Assembly (NCBI RefSeq): GCF_020614375.1
Contig: NZ_CP085327.1
Span: forward strand, 1,786,823 to 1,850,822
Reading direction: 5' to 3'
Origin: Haladaptatus salinisoli
Lineage (GTDB): Archaea > Halobacteriota > Halobacteria > Halobacteriales > Haladaptataceae
Length of the DNA stretch: 64,000 nucleotides
In this document: in pieces, positions 16,744 to 25,598 of the stretch
Position numbering within the stretch: the stretch's first letter is position 1
Layout: every line of letters begins with the position of its first letter
Notes under the pieces: generated by a model
Database searches by the model: none
What the model was told of the DNA's origin: nothing
What the model saw: the letters and a program-made list of their open reading frames with translations, nothing else
Translations under genes and position numbers: made by a program

Positions 16744-18450
16744 GTGAACAGCACCGTTCTCGCTCAGGGGAGCGACCTCGCCGTCATCGCGGAAGGGGTC
16801 AATCTCCTGTGGATGCTGGTCGTCACCTTCCTCATCTTCTTCATGCACGCCGGGTTCGCCATGCTAGAGGCCGGACAGGTGCGTTCGAAGAACGTCGCCA
16901 ACCAGTTGACGAAGAACCTGCTCACGTGGAGCGTCGGCGTCCTCGCCTTCTTCCTCGCGGGCGCGGCGCTCTCGAACGTCGTCGGCCACCTGACCGGGGC
17001 GAGCGGCGCGTGGACGCTCGGCGGCGAGTTCGGGGCCGTCCTCGAACCCGGCGGCGTCAACGCGTGGGTCGACTGGTTGTTCGGCGCGGTGTTCGCCATG
17101 ACCGCGGCGACCATCGTCAGCGGGGCCGTCGCCGGGCGGTGCAAACTCCGCACGTACGTGACCTACACCGTCCTGTTGGCGGCGGTCATCTACCCGGTCG
17201 TCGTCGGATTCACGTGGGCGGGCGGGGTCCTCGCCACCCTCGGCTTCCACGACTTCGCGGGCGGCATGGTCGTTCACGGGATGGGCGGCATCGCCGGACT
17301 GACCGCGGCGTGGATCGTCGGACCGCGTCTCGGTCGGTTCGACGACGACGGCACCGCGAACGTCATCCCCGGCCACTCGCTTACCTTCGCCGCGCTCGGC
17401 ACGCTCATCCTGGCGTTCGGCTGGTACGGCTTCAACGTCGGCACCGCGGCCACGGTGTTCGCCGCCGAGGGAAGGTCGCTCTCGCTGGCCGCGTTCGCGA
17501 CGGTCGGTCGGGTCGCGCTCGTCACAACGCTCGGAATGGCCGCGGGTGCGCTCGGCGCGAGCGCGGTGTCGCTGCGCCGCACCGGTAAGGTGGACACCCT
17601 CTACGTCGCGAACGGCCTGCTCGCCGGACTGGTCGGTATTACGGGCATCGCCGACGATATCGTCTGGCCCGGTGCGCTCGCGGTCGGCCTGCTGGCGGGG
17701 GCACAACTCCCCTACGTCTTCGAGTTCGTCGAGAAACGCCTCCGCATCGACGACGTGTGTGCTGTGTTCCCGGTTCACGGCTCCGCCGGAATCCTCGGAA
17801 CGTTGGCTTATCCGTTCGGCGCCGTCGGAACGTGGGAGAGTTTCGGCCTCGGTGCGGTGCTCTCGGAACTCGCCGTGCAGGCCGTCGGCGTTGCCCTCAT
17901 CGCCCTCTGGACCGTCGCCGCGACCGGCGCCGTGTTCGGCGTCGCGCGCGCGCTCGGACAGGCCCGCGTCACGCCGGAGCACGAGCGCGAAGGACTGGAC
18001 ACCGCCGAACACGGCGTCGAGACCTATCCCGAGTTCAACATCGACGGCCCGGGCGAGGTGGCGACCGAACAACTGCGCGCCGACGGCGGCCAACGTCCGA
18101 ACGACGGCGGAATAAAGCTCGTCACCGCCATCGTCCGTCCCGACCGTCTCACGAAGGTGAAGCGGGCGCTGGCGGACGTCGGCGCGCCGAGCCTCACGGT
18201 GACGAACGTCAGCGGACGCGGAAGTCAGCCCGCCAAACTCGGCCAGTGGCGCGGCGAGGAGTACGTCGTCGACCTGCACCAGAAGGTGAAGGTGGAGTGC
18301 GTGGTCGCGGACGTTCCCGCGGAAGACGTCATCGACGCCATCCGCGACGCCGCGAACACGGGCGAACCCGGCGACGGGAAGATATTCGTCGTCCCCATCG
18401 AGGACGCCTGTCAGGTTCGAACCGGGAAACGGGGCACGGAGGCGGTCTGA
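16744..18450 (+). CDS. amt: Ammonium transporter with C-terminal PII (GlnB) domain
   Basis: A 568-residue fusion. Residues 1 to about 415 form an Amt/Rh channel with 11 helices ([57 protein letters not shown]), conducting NH3/NH4+ into the cell. After a hydrophilic linker, a PII domain starts near residue 457 ([13 protein letters not shown]) with the ATP/2-oxoglutarate site Gln in GRGSQ, a T-loop keeping the second tyrosine (EEYVVD, where the first is Trp), and the B-loop [10 protein letters not shown]. In most prokaryotes the PII protein GlnK is separate and plugs Amt from inside; here the plug is covalently attached. GTG start supported by a GGAGG 9-13 bases upstream. Confidence 0.95.
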   Translation: MNSTVLAQGSDLAVIAEGVNLLWMLVVTFLIFFMHAGFAMLEAGQVRSKNVANQLTKNLLTWSVGVLAFFLAGAALSNVVGHLTGASGAWTLGGEFGAVLEPGGVNAWVDWLFGAVFAMTAATIVSGAVAGRCKLRTYVTYTVLLAAVIYPVVVGFTWAGGVLATLGFHDFAGGMVVHGMGGIAGLTAAWIVGPRLGRFDDDGTANVIPGHSLTFAALGTLILAFGWYGFNVGTAATVFAAEGRSLSLAAFATVGRVALVTTLGMAAGALGASAVSLRRTGKVDTLYVANGLLAGLVGITGIADDIVWPGALAVGLLAGAQLPYVFEFVEKRLRIDDVCAVFPVHGSAGILGTLAYPFGAVGTWESFGLGAVLSELAVQAVGVALIALWTVAATGAVFGVARALGQARVTPEHEREGLDTAEHGVETYPEFNIDGPGEVATEQLRADGGQRPNDGGIKLVTAIVRPDRLTKVKRALADVGAPSLTVTNVSGRGSQPAKLGQWRGEEYVVDLHQKVKVECVVADVPAEDVIDAIRDAANTGEPGDGKIFVVPIEDACQVRTGKRGTEAV

Positions 18451-18501
18451 GGAGGGAGTCGCCGACGGATTTTCAGTTCTCTGCGGTAAACGAACACCGT
18501 T

Positions 18502-19494
18502 GTGGGAGAATCGAACGGCCTCACCGTCGGCGATGAGGAACGGGGCGGAACCGTCGAGAGCGCGAAGCGGTGGTTCCTCCTCGACGGAAATCGGCTGACG
18601 GTCGCGGCGCTGGGGGTGGCGTTCTTCGTCGTCGTCGTCGCGCTCCTCGAGGTCGGTGGAGCGGTTCCACTCGAAAACCGCCAACCGTTGTTTTACATCT
18701 TTAGCAGCCTCATATCCGGAAATCTGACGCTCATCACGGTCGTCGTCTCAATCAACCAGCTGTTGTTGTCCCGCGAGCTAAAGTCGCCCGGGGAGCTTCG
18801 GTCGCAAATCGACAGCATCGTCGAGTACCGAACGAAGGTCGAGGAGAGCGCCGGCGAAGTCGCGCCGGTTCAGCCCCTGGGATTCCTGAAACTGCTCTTT
18901 CAGAACACCAGACAGGAGGCACAGCGCATCGGAGGACTCGTCATCGAACGCGAGAGCGAGGCGAGGGACGAAGTGGAATCGCTCGTGACGCCGCTCACCG
19001 AGCATCTCGACGAAGTGGACAAAACGCTCGACGACCCTGAGATGACGACCTTCGAAGTGCTCTCGGTCACGCTCACGACCAACTACGCGAACGAGATAAA
19101 CCGGGTGCGCCGAATCCGTTCGGCGTACGAGGACGACCTTCCCCCGCACGTCTACGACGCGCTCGGACGACTCGTCGACCACCTACAGCGCATCGACATC
19201 GCCAGACAGTACTTCAAGAGCGTCTACCTCCAGAGCGAACTCTCGTCGCTGTCGCGGGTCCTCTTTTACGCCGGCATCCCCGCCGAAGCGATTTCCGTCG
19301 CGGCCCTCCTCACCTTCACGAAGACGGCGGGCGGCGCGCTCCAACCGGCGCTCGAACGACTCCTGCTTCCCGTCGTCGTCGGCGTCGGATTCCTCCCATT
19401 GGCCGTGTTGTTCGCGTTCATCCTCAGAACCGCGACCGTCACCCAGCGAACGACGGCGACGATTCCGTTCACGACGATGGAGCAGGAGGGGTGA
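18502..19494 (+). CDS. Haloarchaeal membrane protein of unknown function
   Basis: I do not recognise this 330-residue protein. It has two N-terminal hydrophobic segments (about 33-52 and 63-85), a long charged, largely helical cytoplasmic-type middle (about 90-250) and two C-terminal hydrophobic segments (about 250-275 and 285-310). The layout resembles a dimeric four-helix membrane sensor or channel scaffold, but no motif supports a function. The start is a GTG at 18502, 51 bases after amt, so co-transcription with amt is possible. Confidence 0.75.
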   Translation: MGESNGLTVGDEERGGTVESAKRWFLLDGNRLTVAALGVAFFVVVVALLEVGGAVPLENRQPLFYIFSSLISGNLTLITVVVSINQLLLSRELKSPGELRSQIDSIVEYRTKVEESAGEVAPVQPLGFLKLLFQNTRQEAQRIGGLVIERESEARDEVESLVTPLTEHLDEVDKTLDDPEMTTFEVLSVTLTTNYANEINRVRRIRSAYEDDLPPHVYDALGRLVDHLQRIDIARQYFKSVYLQSELSSLSRVLFYAGIPAEAISVAALLTFTKTAGGALQPALERLLLPVVVGVGFLPLAVLFAFILRTATVTQRTTATIPFTTMEQEG

Positions 19495-20265
19495 CTATCC
19501 CAGCGTCTTCTCCGCCCACTTGACGGCGTAGTCGACGCCGTGGTCGCGGTACGCCTGCGTGTCGAGCGCGGCGAAAGGAGCGGGCGGTTCGACGCCGTGC
19601 TTGATGGCGCTACAGGCGAACTCGGCGGCGTCCGAAAAGTCCGTCCGTCCGGAGGCGACTTCGCGGGTGACGTTCGCCAGTCGCGGCTCGATTCGCTCGC
19701 CCGCGTCCCTCCACGCCTCGAACAGACGGGGGTGAGCGTCGCGCCAGTCGGCGAACACCTCGCGGGTGTGCAGCCCTTTGTAGGCGTCGCACAGCGCGGC
19801 GGCGAGTTGATACGTGCTCCCCGAATCTAACGGGACGGCGTCGGCGAACTCCGGATATCGCCCCTCGAAGAATTCGAGGAACTGTTCGGGTAAGCCGAGA
19901 CCGACTTCGACCAGCGCCTCCGCGAGCAGGAAGTCGACGAACGCCTCCGGCGACCCCTGAACCCGCGCTTTCACGAAGAGGACGGGCGGGTCGGTCTGGC
20001 GCGTCCATGCGACGCTCCCGTCGCCCGGCATGCCGACCACGAGGTCGGTTCCGGCGAACCGCCGCAGGAGTTCGGGGGCGTCGTCCGGAAGCCACTCTTC
20101 GGGCGCGGAAAACGGACGAATCTCGTCCGTCAGCAGCGCGAGGTCGTCCCGCGCCGGAACCGGGAGCGTCTCGAAATCCCGCTCGCAGTCGAGGACGAGC
20201 GCGCCCGGCGCGTGCTCGTCACGAACCGCCGCCACGTCCTCGGGGAGCGTCCGTTCGCCGAACAT
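19495..20265 (-). CDS. Conserved haloarchaeal protein, unknown function
   Basis: An acidic soluble protein of 256 residues (start MFGERTLPEDVAAV at 20265). It has a mixed alpha/beta N-terminal half with LVVGMPGDGSVAW and a helical C-terminal half with LAAALCDAYKGLHTREVFADW. I do not know a function. Its ATG overlaps by one base the stop codon of the 30-residue membrane protein upstream (TGATG), so the two are translationally coupled and probably work together. It converges with the gene ending at 19494. Confidence 0.75.
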   Translation of the reverse strand: MFGERTLPEDVAAVRDEHAPGALVLDCERDFETLPVPARDDLALLTDEIRPFSAPEEWLPDDAPELLRRFAGTDLVVGMPGDGSVAWTRQTDPPVLFVKARVQGSPEAFVDFLLAEALVEVGLGLPEQFLEFFEGRYPEFADAVPLDSGSTYQLAAALCDAYKGLHTREVFADWRDAHPRLFEAWRDAGERIEPRLANVTREVASGRTDFSDAAEFACSAIKHGVEPPAPFAALDTQAYRDHGVDYAVKWAEKTLG

Positions 20266-20357
20266 CAGGCCGCGAACCAGAAGTTGAAGACGACGACGAT
20301 CGCGGCCAGTGCAGTTAGTCCGACGGTGCCGATGACGATCTTCGTGGGCGTGCTCAT
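20265..20357 (-). CDS. 30-residue single-helix membrane protein
   Basis: A very short gene: MSTPTKIVIG, then a hydrophobic helix TVGLTALAAIVVVFNFWFAA to the C-terminus. Support comes from its tight coupling (TGATG overlap) to the conserved 256-residue gene downstream, from normal haloarchaeal codon use, and from a promoter-like TTTTAAGCG about 20-25 bases upstream. An ORB-like motif fills the space right before the ATG. It could be a small regulatory or scaffold subunit for the downstream protein; the function is unknown. Confidence 0.68.
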   Translation of the reverse strand: MSTPTKIVIGTVGLTALAAIVVVFNFWFAA

Positions 20358-20380
20358 ACCCCATCGTTTCCACTCGAACG
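20358..20380 (-). repeat. ORB-like element directly before the 30-residue gene
   Basis: On the minus strand it reads CGTTCGAGTGGAAACGATGG followed by GGT and then immediately the start codon. It would occupy the transcription start region of a leaderless gene, unlike most other copies, which lie between gene ends. Confidence 0.65.
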
Positions 20381-20405
20381 CTTAAAATCTGCCTACTCCG
20401 GGCGG

Positions 20406-20429
20406 AACCCCTTCGTTTCCACTCGAAAT
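20406..20429 (-). repeat. ORB-like element downstream of the MATE gene
   Basis: On the minus strand it reads TTTCGAGTGGAAACGAAGGG followed by GTT, 26 bases from the previous copy and in the same orientation, so the two form a direct pair in the gap after the MATE gene. Confidence 0.7.
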
Positions 20430-20484
20430 CCGCTCTTCGGGGTTCGCCGAGACGCAGGCGGGGCGTCAGCGACCGCCCGAAGCG

Positions 20485-21963
20485 TCAGTCGGCGCGCGCC
20501 CCCGCACCCGCCTCGGATTCGCGGGCGATCCGCTTCCACTCGCCCGTCCAGAACCGGAAGGTGTTGACGCCGGCCCGGAGGTACATATCGCCGAGGATGG
20601 CGGCGTAAACGCCGAGCAGGCCGAGGCCGACGCCCGGCGAGAACGACCAGTTTCCGAGCGAGAAGAGGACGACGCCCGGCGGAACCGCGAGGAACGCGAC
20701 CGGAAGCTTGTAGAGGAAGGTTCCCGCGAACGTCCCGTACAGCGGCCACTTCGTGTCGCCCGCTCCCCGAAGGCTCCCGCGCATGGTGCGCGAGACGCTG
20801 AACGCCGCGACGCCGAGTCCGAACACGCGGACGAACTCGACGGTCAAATCGAGGTTCGCGGTGCCGAACCCGCGGGCGATGGGACGGGCCGCCGCGATGA
20901 GGACGACGGCGAGGAGCAGTTGGGTCGCCAGCGCGATTCTGAGGGTCTGCCAGCCGTACTCGTTCGCCTCGTCGTCGTTCCCCGCGCCGATGCTCTGGCC
21001 GACCAGCGTGCTGGAGGCGGTCGAGTACCCCCACGCGGGCATCAGCGCGAGGAGCATCACCCGCCGACCGATGGCGTAGGACGCGACGACCCCCGTTCCG
21101 AGCGTGCCGAGCACGAAGAGGAAGGGGAATCGCCCGAGCGTCCGCGAGAGGCGGGTTCCGGCGAGCGGAAGTCCGACGCGAACGATTTCGCGGGCGATGG
21201 CGGTGTCCCACTGTCTTCCGCCGAGGCGGAGTCGAACCGAGAAGCGACCCGAGAGCAAGACCCCCGTGAAGAGCACCGCCGCGAGCGTGTTGGCGACAGC
21301 GGTTCCCCACGCCGCGCCCGCGACGCCCATCGGTTCGAACGGACCGAGGCCGAAGATGAGCACCGCGTTCAGCGCGATGTTGGTCGGGAGCGTGAGCAGG
21401 CGGATGTACATCGGCGTCCGGGTGTCGCCGCTTCCGGCCAGCGCGCGGGCGGCGATCATGCTCCAGAAGCGGAAGGAGACGGAGAGCATGATTATCTTGA
21501 GGTAGACGGCCCCCTGTTCGACGACGCGAGGGTCGTCGGTGAGCACCGCGATCATCGGTTCCGCGTAAACCCACGTGACGACCGTCGTCGGCACCGAGAC
21601 GAGCAACGCGAGCCACAGCGACTGCTTGATGGCGAAGTCCGCTTTCGCGTGCTCCCCGGCGCCTTTGAACCGCGAGACGACGCTGATGGTTCCGCTCGTG
21701 AGCGCAAGAGAGAGGCCGAACGGGATGAAGAAGTACTGGAAACCGAACTCCAGCGCGGCGACCGCGTTCTCGTCGAGGGCGATGCTGACCATGAAGAAGT
21801 CCGCGACGCGAAGCAGGGTTCGCATCCCGCCGGTGACCATCACCGGGATGGCGAGGTCGAACGCCTCCTCCCCTTTCTTCCGGTCGAGCAGTCCAAGACC
21901 GGCGAGGGCGGCGGGAAAGAGAAAGAGCACCCGCTGGACTCGTCGTCTTGCGTCACCCAACAT
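20485..21963 (-). CDS. MATE family efflux transporter
   Basis: Integral membrane protein of 492 residues with 12 predicted helices in two homologous halves, of the multidrug and toxin extrusion family (cation-coupled export of drugs or metabolites). Family-like segments are DLAIPVMVTGGMRTLLRVADFFMVS, SLALTSGTISVVSRFKGAG, MIAARALAGSGDTRTPMYI and GRRVMLLALMPAWGYSTASSTLVGQSIGAG (each listed piece is at a family hot spot). The start at 21963 (MLGDARRR) leaves a basic cytoplasmic N-terminus. The transported compound is unknown, and no regulator is adjacent. Confidence 0.9.
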   Translation of the reverse strand: MLGDARRRVQRVLFLFPAALAGLGLLDRKKGEEAFDLAIPVMVTGGMRTLLRVADFFMVSIALDENAVAALEFGFQYFFIPFGLSLALTSGTISVVSRFKGAGEHAKADFAIKQSLWLALLVSVPTTVVTWVYAEPMIAVLTDDPRVVEQGAVYLKIIMLSVSFRFWSMIAARALAGSGDTRTPMYIRLLTLPTNIALNAVLIFGLGPFEPMGVAGAAWGTAVANTLAAVLFTGVLLSGRFSVRLRLGGRQWDTAIAREIVRVGLPLAGTRLSRTLGRFPFLFVLGTLGTGVVASYAIGRRVMLLALMPAWGYSTASSTLVGQSIGAGNDDEANEYGWQTLRIALATQLLLAVVLIAAARPIARGFGTANLDLTVEFVRVFGLGVAAFSVSRTMRGSLRGAGDTKWPLYGTFAGTFLYKLPVAFLAVPPGVVLFSLGNWSFSPGVGLGLLGVYAAILGDMYLRAGVNTFRFWTGEWKRIARESEAGAGARAD

Positions 21964-22050
21964 TCGTTCGTGGTTCACGGTCTGTACTGAAGGCTCTTGG
22001 CAATGCGGACACCGGTTCCGGTGCAACGGAGCGGGGACGGGCGCTCCGGA

Positions 22051-22074
22051 AAGGGTACCGTTTCGGGTGGAACC
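22051..22074 (-). repeat. ORB-related motif, ACCCTT variant, copy 1
   Basis: On the minus strand it reads TTCCACCCGAAACGGTACCC followed by TT. It shares the left half of the ORB-like elements but ends in TACCCTT instead of GGGGT. Other copies of this variant lie at 27699 and 42239. Confidence 0.6.
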
Positions 22075-22100
22075 TCACTCCGGCGCCTCGTCGAACGCGA

Positions 22101-22547
22101 TCACGTTCCGGTGCTCGCCCCGTCGAACGCCGCCGTGATGAGCCGTGCGAACCCGTCCTCCAGGAGCAACATCAGGTTGTACGTGAGCGTCCCCTCGAAA
22201 CCGACGACGAGGAACGCCCAGTTCGACGGGAAGCCGGGGTTGAGCGCCACGAGGATGGCGTAGCTCAGCAGGAGATTACCGAACGTCGCGGCGACGTGAA
22301 CCATAGATACGACGATGAGATTTCCGTCGTACCCGGTGTCGAGGTCGTCGAGTAGACTGTCGAAGGCGACACTCGCCAGCGCCCCGAAGGCGAGTAGCGC
22401 GCCGATGGCGTAGAGGAAGATATCGAGGACGTTCGGCGACCCGTACTGGTTCATCAGTATCGCACCGCCGCCTCAGATAGTGAGCGTGTATCCGTAGGCT
22501 TTCGACTCCGCGAGCAAGTTTCGTGCGAGTTGCTCGGTCGGCTCCAT
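22101..22547 (-). pseudogene. Membrane protein gene interrupted by an in-frame TGA
   Basis: From ATG 22547 the frame reads MEPTEQLARNLLAESKAYGY then TLTI, meets TGA at 22473-22475, and continues without any other stop as GGGAILMNQYGSPNVLDIFL through three or four hydrophobic segments to 22101. The upstream part has good coding character and stays in frame with the 117-residue downstream ORF that begins at ATG 22454. A single base change TGG to TGA (Trp to stop) explains it. Options are a true nonsense mutation, a sequencing error, or a shorter gene starting at 22454. The intact protein would be a small membrane protein of 148 residues; its function is unknown. Confidence 0.65.
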
Positions 22548-22743
22548 GCGATGATGTGTATCTTCATCGGGTAAAGGTCACGTCCCTGCTATCGACGGGC
22601 TTTTCGAGCGTTCGAGAGGGGGTCGAATCTCCGAGCGAGAGCTCTTCGGGGGAAGGGTTTCGTCGTCGGTCGAGGCGCGACGGAACGCAGAGTCGGGGTG
22701 CGACTGAAAACGAGTCGAGACGTGACGGAAAGCGGAACGGCGG

Positions 22744-23472
22744 TTAACTATCGTCCGAACCGGACCACGAGTCGGACACCTGAATCACGTACCGTCCGTT
22801 CTCCTTGAGCGCGATGATGTACTCGTCGCGCTCGTACAGTTCCATCAGGTTGAGTTCGTACTGGCCGGGTTCGACGACCTTGATGCTCTCGAACTGGCTG
22901 TTGAGTTCCTCTCGAAGTTCCTCGAGGCTCGGCTGGTTCTCCCCTTGCGGTTCGACGACCGTGTCCGCGTCGGCCGTCTCGGGTCGCTCGGGGAGTTCGT
23001 CGTCAGCGACGACCTCCGAACGCGCACTCGCCTGCGCACGGTCTTCTCCCGCCCCGGCGTCTTCTCCCGTTTCAGGACCGGGTTCGTCCGCCTCGGATTC
23101 GGGCACATCCGGTTCGGACACGTCCGATTCTGGCGACCGTTCGCGTGCAGTCTCCGTCGCGGCGGAACCCCCGGGAGTGCTCGACCGCGCCGATTCGGCC
23201 GGCGTTCGGTCGGCCCGTTCGGTCTCCGGATCCTCCCCCGACCCGACCCACCCTTTTACGGTCGACGCAGCGCGTCCGACCGCACCGGAGCTCGATGCGG
23301 CGTCGGCGCTCGACGCGGCCGATTCGGGCGATTCGGAGGCCTTCGTTTCGTCTGGAGACGTCCCGGCGGGGCGGAACTGAAACTTGTTACCCCCGCAGTC
23401 GGGACAACCGGAAAGCATCTCCTTCGACCCGTCGGCGAACGTGCGCCCGCAGTTCGTGCACTTGTGCGGCAT
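22744..23472 (-). CDS. arvC: OapC/ArvC family zinc-ribbon protein
   Basis: A 242-residue protein with an N-terminal zinc ribbon (CTNCGRTF and CPDCGGNKF, residues about 5-30), a long low-complexity acidic middle of Ser, Glu, Asp and Ala (about 35-165), and a conserved C-terminal domain (ELNSQFESIKVVEPGQYELN, LMELYERDEYIIALKENGRY). It is the last gene of a three-gene operon with the DUF2073 protein and an Era-like GTPase beside the replication origin. From family knowledge, the orthologous operon was named origin-associated (oap) and later linked to extracellular vesicle formation (arv). TAATG overlap couples it to the gene upstream. Confidence 0.9.
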   Translation of the reverse strand: MPHKCTNCGRTFADGSKEMLSGCPDCGGNKFQFRPAGTSPDETKASESPESAASSADAASSSGAVGRAASTVKGWVGSGEDPETERADRTPAESARSSTPGGSAATETARERSPESDVSEPDVPESEADEPGPETGEDAGAGEDRAQASARSEVVADDELPERPETADADTVVEPQGENQPSLEELREELNSQFESIKVVEPGQYELNLMELYERDEYIIALKENGRYVIQVSDSWSGSDDS

Positions 23473-23858
23473 TATTTCCGAGAGATGAGGGCGCTAATGA
23501 GATTCTCGTCCTTGTGGAGCGTCTCGATCTGGTTCGCGGGACCGATGACAGTGAGTTTCGAACCGGTCGATTCCCGGCCCATCAGACGGCCGAGAAGTCC
23601 GTTGTCGGAGGTTTTCGAGCGCGGGTACGTCTCGATCTCGATGCCGCTGAACTCGTCGGGACTGATTTCGGTCATCGTCACCTCGATGAGTTTGCTCTCC
23701 TCGTCAGGGGAGAGACCCTCCTCCAGGATGACGATGTTTCCCTCGCGGACGCCGTCCAGTATCATCCGGATCTTCTCCATGCTGGTCTTCCCGGCCATCC
23801 GTTCGCCGCCGATGAGGTCGATCTGAACCCCGTCGTCTGAATTTTTTATTTCCGGCAT
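23472..23858 (-). CDS. arvB: OapB/ArvB family protein (DUF2073)
   Basis: A 128-residue protein of the DUF2073 family: VQIDLIGGERMAGKTSMEKI at residues 11-30, a central RMILDGVREGNIVILEEGLS, and a C-terminal SKLTVIGPANQIETLHKDEN. It sits between the GTPase gene (5-base gap) and the zinc-ribbon gene (one-base overlap), so the three are one transcription unit. The AGKT string is not in a proper P-loop context and I do not call it an ATPase. The role is inferred from the operon, as a partner of the ArvA/OapA GTPase. Confidence 0.9.
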   Translation of the reverse strand: MPEIKNSDDGVQIDLIGGERMAGKTSMEKIRMILDGVREGNIVILEEGLSPDEESKLIEVTMTEISPDEFSGIEIETYPRSKTSDNGLLGRLMGRESTGSKLTVIGPANQIETLHKDENLISALISRK

Positions 23859-23863
23859 TGGAA

Positions 23864-24505
23864 TCACCCGAAGTACTCCGCGATCTTCGTGTACACTTCG
23901 TCCATGTTGTCGCCCTCCAGCGCCGAGAGCGGAATCGTCTCGTGTTGCGGATACGCGTTGCGGATGCGCTGTACGCTCGAATCTTCGAGGTCCGTCTTGT
24001 TGGCGAGGATGAGCACCGGCAGATCTTGGCTCTCGATGATGCCGATGAGCATCGTGTTCACCTGCGTGAACGGGTCGGTCGAACTGTCGAGCACGTAGAT
24101 GACGCCGTCCACGTCCTCCCGGAGCCAGTGCATCGCTTCCGCGACGCCTTCGGTCGCTTCGCGGGAGCGACGCACCGCGTCTTCCTTTTCCATGTCGTGT
24201 TCGAGGAACTCCTCGTAGTCCACCTTCGTCGTGACACCCGGCGTGTCGACGATGTCGATGGTGACGGTTCTGCCGTTTCGCTCGATTTCTACGTTTTCTT
24301 TTCTTCGCGCGCGTCGCGTTTCGTGTGGAACGTGGCTCTCGGGGCCGACGGCATCGCCGGTCCAATCCCGGGCGATGCGGTTGGCGAGCGTCGTCTTTCC
24401 TGCGTTCGGCGGTCCGTAGATACCGATCCGTTTCGGCTCCTCTGACGCGAAGAGCTTGTCGGTCACACGTGTAATACTGCTTTTGAGACCTGTAAACAAT
24501 CCCAT
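23864..24505 (-). CDS. arvA: Era-like small GTPase OapA/ArvA
   Basis: A 213-residue GTPase. G1 is GPPNAGKT (residues 31-38), G3 is DTPG (IDIVDTPGVTTK), G4 is NKTD (LANKTDLED) and G5 is SALE. An N-terminal amphipathic stretch MGLFTGLKSSITRVTDKLF precedes the G domain. The start at 24505 is chosen because GGGAGGAAAAAGG lies right upstream. From family knowledge, the Haloferax orthologue is needed for extracellular vesicle production and lies beside an origin; that location is the same here. First gene of the operon; transcription runs away from the origin. Confidence 0.92.
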   Translation of the reverse strand: MGLFTGLKSSITRVTDKLFASEEPKRIGIYGPPNAGKTTLANRIARDWTGDAVGPESHVPHETRRARRKENVEIERNGRTVTIDIVDTPGVTTKVDYEEFLEHDMEKEDAVRRSREATEGVAEAMHWLREDVDGVIYVLDSSTDPFTQVNTMLIGIIESQDLPVLILANKTDLEDSSVQRIRNAYPQHETIPLSALEGDNMDEVYTKIAEYFG

Positions 24506-24778
24506 CCTTTTTCCTCCCAGACCCCGTTGTCGGGTAATCACACCGGAGAGATCTACTGACGGGCGATTATGCCGGGCGCGGGGCTGTTGCACGTAGAACT
24601 TTACGCCATTCACTTAAATCTACGTCAGACAACTCTTGACACAAATCTCGCGACGAGTCCGGAAGAAACGAACTGAAGAGCGCGTAGAAAGGTGAACGGG
24701 AAACGAAGCCCGGAGAGTAAACACAGGAGGGGATCCGAACGCCATTCGGACGAGAGAAACCGAACACCGTACGTGGCC

Positions 24779-24802
24779 GTTCCACCCGAAACGGAGGGGT
24801 CG
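24779..24802 (+). repeat. Origin ORB-like element 1
   Basis: GTTCCACCCGAAACGGAGGG followed by GTCG. It is the element farthest from orc1, about 270 bases upstream of the arvA start. Confidence 0.75.
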
Positions 24803-25011
24803 CGGAAGGCGAAGAACGGGCGAAGAGCGTCGATTTGGCGGAGAACTCGACGAATAGGTGGTGAGTTCGATGGCGGTTGACGATTCAGCGATAGTCAATG
24901 GCGGTTGAGGACGGTTCTGGCGGTTGAGGATGGTTCTATGACGGGTTAGCGGCAAATCACCGATGGGTTGGTGGCACCCCGGTGATCAGTTGGAGAGAAT
25001 TCGCTGTTAGA

Positions 25012-25055
25012 TCGATGACGGGTCGATGACGGGTCAATGACGAGTCAATGACGGT
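25012..25055 (+). repeat. Four 11-bp tandem repeats in the origin
   Basis: Units are TCGATGACGGG, TCGATGACGGG, TCAATGACGAG and TCAATGACGGT. The 11-base period is close to one DNA helical turn, so bound proteins would sit on one face. A further AGGTCGATGA at 25087 resembles one unit. Confidence 0.75.
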
Positions 25056-25215
25056 CGACGGTGAATCCGATGCCTGATTCGATGTGAGGTCGATGAAACG
25101 GACGTGGTCAGCTCGGAGAATGAAGGGAAGAAAATAAGGAACGGAGAGCGAGGGGGAGAGAGAGAAAACGAGCGAAGGAAAACGATGCGAGACAGTCGGT
25201 CGTTCGGTGGGACCC

Positions 25216-25239
25216 CCACCCCTTTGTTTCGAGTGGAGT
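25216..25239 (-). repeat. Origin ORB-like element 2, inverted
   Basis: On the minus strand it reads CTCCACTCGAAACAAAGGGG followed by TGG. It is the only element of the origin cluster in this orientation and faces the next one at 25399, about 160 bases away; the AT-richer stretch 25310-25365 lies between them. Confidence 0.75.
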
Positions 25240-25398
25240 CGGAAGGGAGCGGGATCGGCGTGTCAGAACGGGGTAACTTCCAGACAACACTTCCTTCTAG
25301 AAAAGCCAGCGCTCTAGTTTGCGGGTATGGTTTGTTTGATGTAGTGATAAAGGTTTCCGTACTAGACGCCCTCTCCACCCCCACCCACCGTTATTCCA

Positions 25399-25422
25399 TT
25401 CTACCCGAAACGAAGGGGTGGG
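25399..25422 (+). repeat. Origin ORB-like element 3
   Basis: TTCTACCCGAAACGAAGGGG followed by TGGG. With the inverted element at 25216 it flanks an AT-richer interval, the usual arrangement around an origin unwinding element. Confidence 0.75.
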
Positions 25423-25550
25423 GGGCGATCGAGTCAAGCGCTACCACGGACCGTCCCCCTCGAACCTCACGCCCGTTTCAATCCGGGCTAACGCTTATCG
25501 CCGTTCTCCGTGTCCTGCGTCTATCCGTTGACGACCGGAAACATCCGCGT

Positions 25551-25576
25551 ATTCCACCTGAAACGGTGGGGGTTCC
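25551..25576 (+). repeat. Origin ORB-like element 4
   Basis: TTCCACCTGAAACGGTGGGG followed by GTTCC, same orientation as element 3. Confidence 0.7.
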
Positions 25577-25598
25577 GACGGTTACCTCGACCGTGGGC

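Noticed and set aside
16864..18684. A 606-codon minus-strand frame opposite amt.
   Set aside because: Same reason: composition is that of an antisense frame, and the amt-PII fusion on the other strand is clear.
23338..23358. ORB-like sequence GCCTTCGTTTCGTCTGGAGA within the arvC coding region.
   Set aside because: The GGGG end is missing and the match lies in a Ser/Glu-rich coding stretch, so chance is likely; kept only as a degenerate site.
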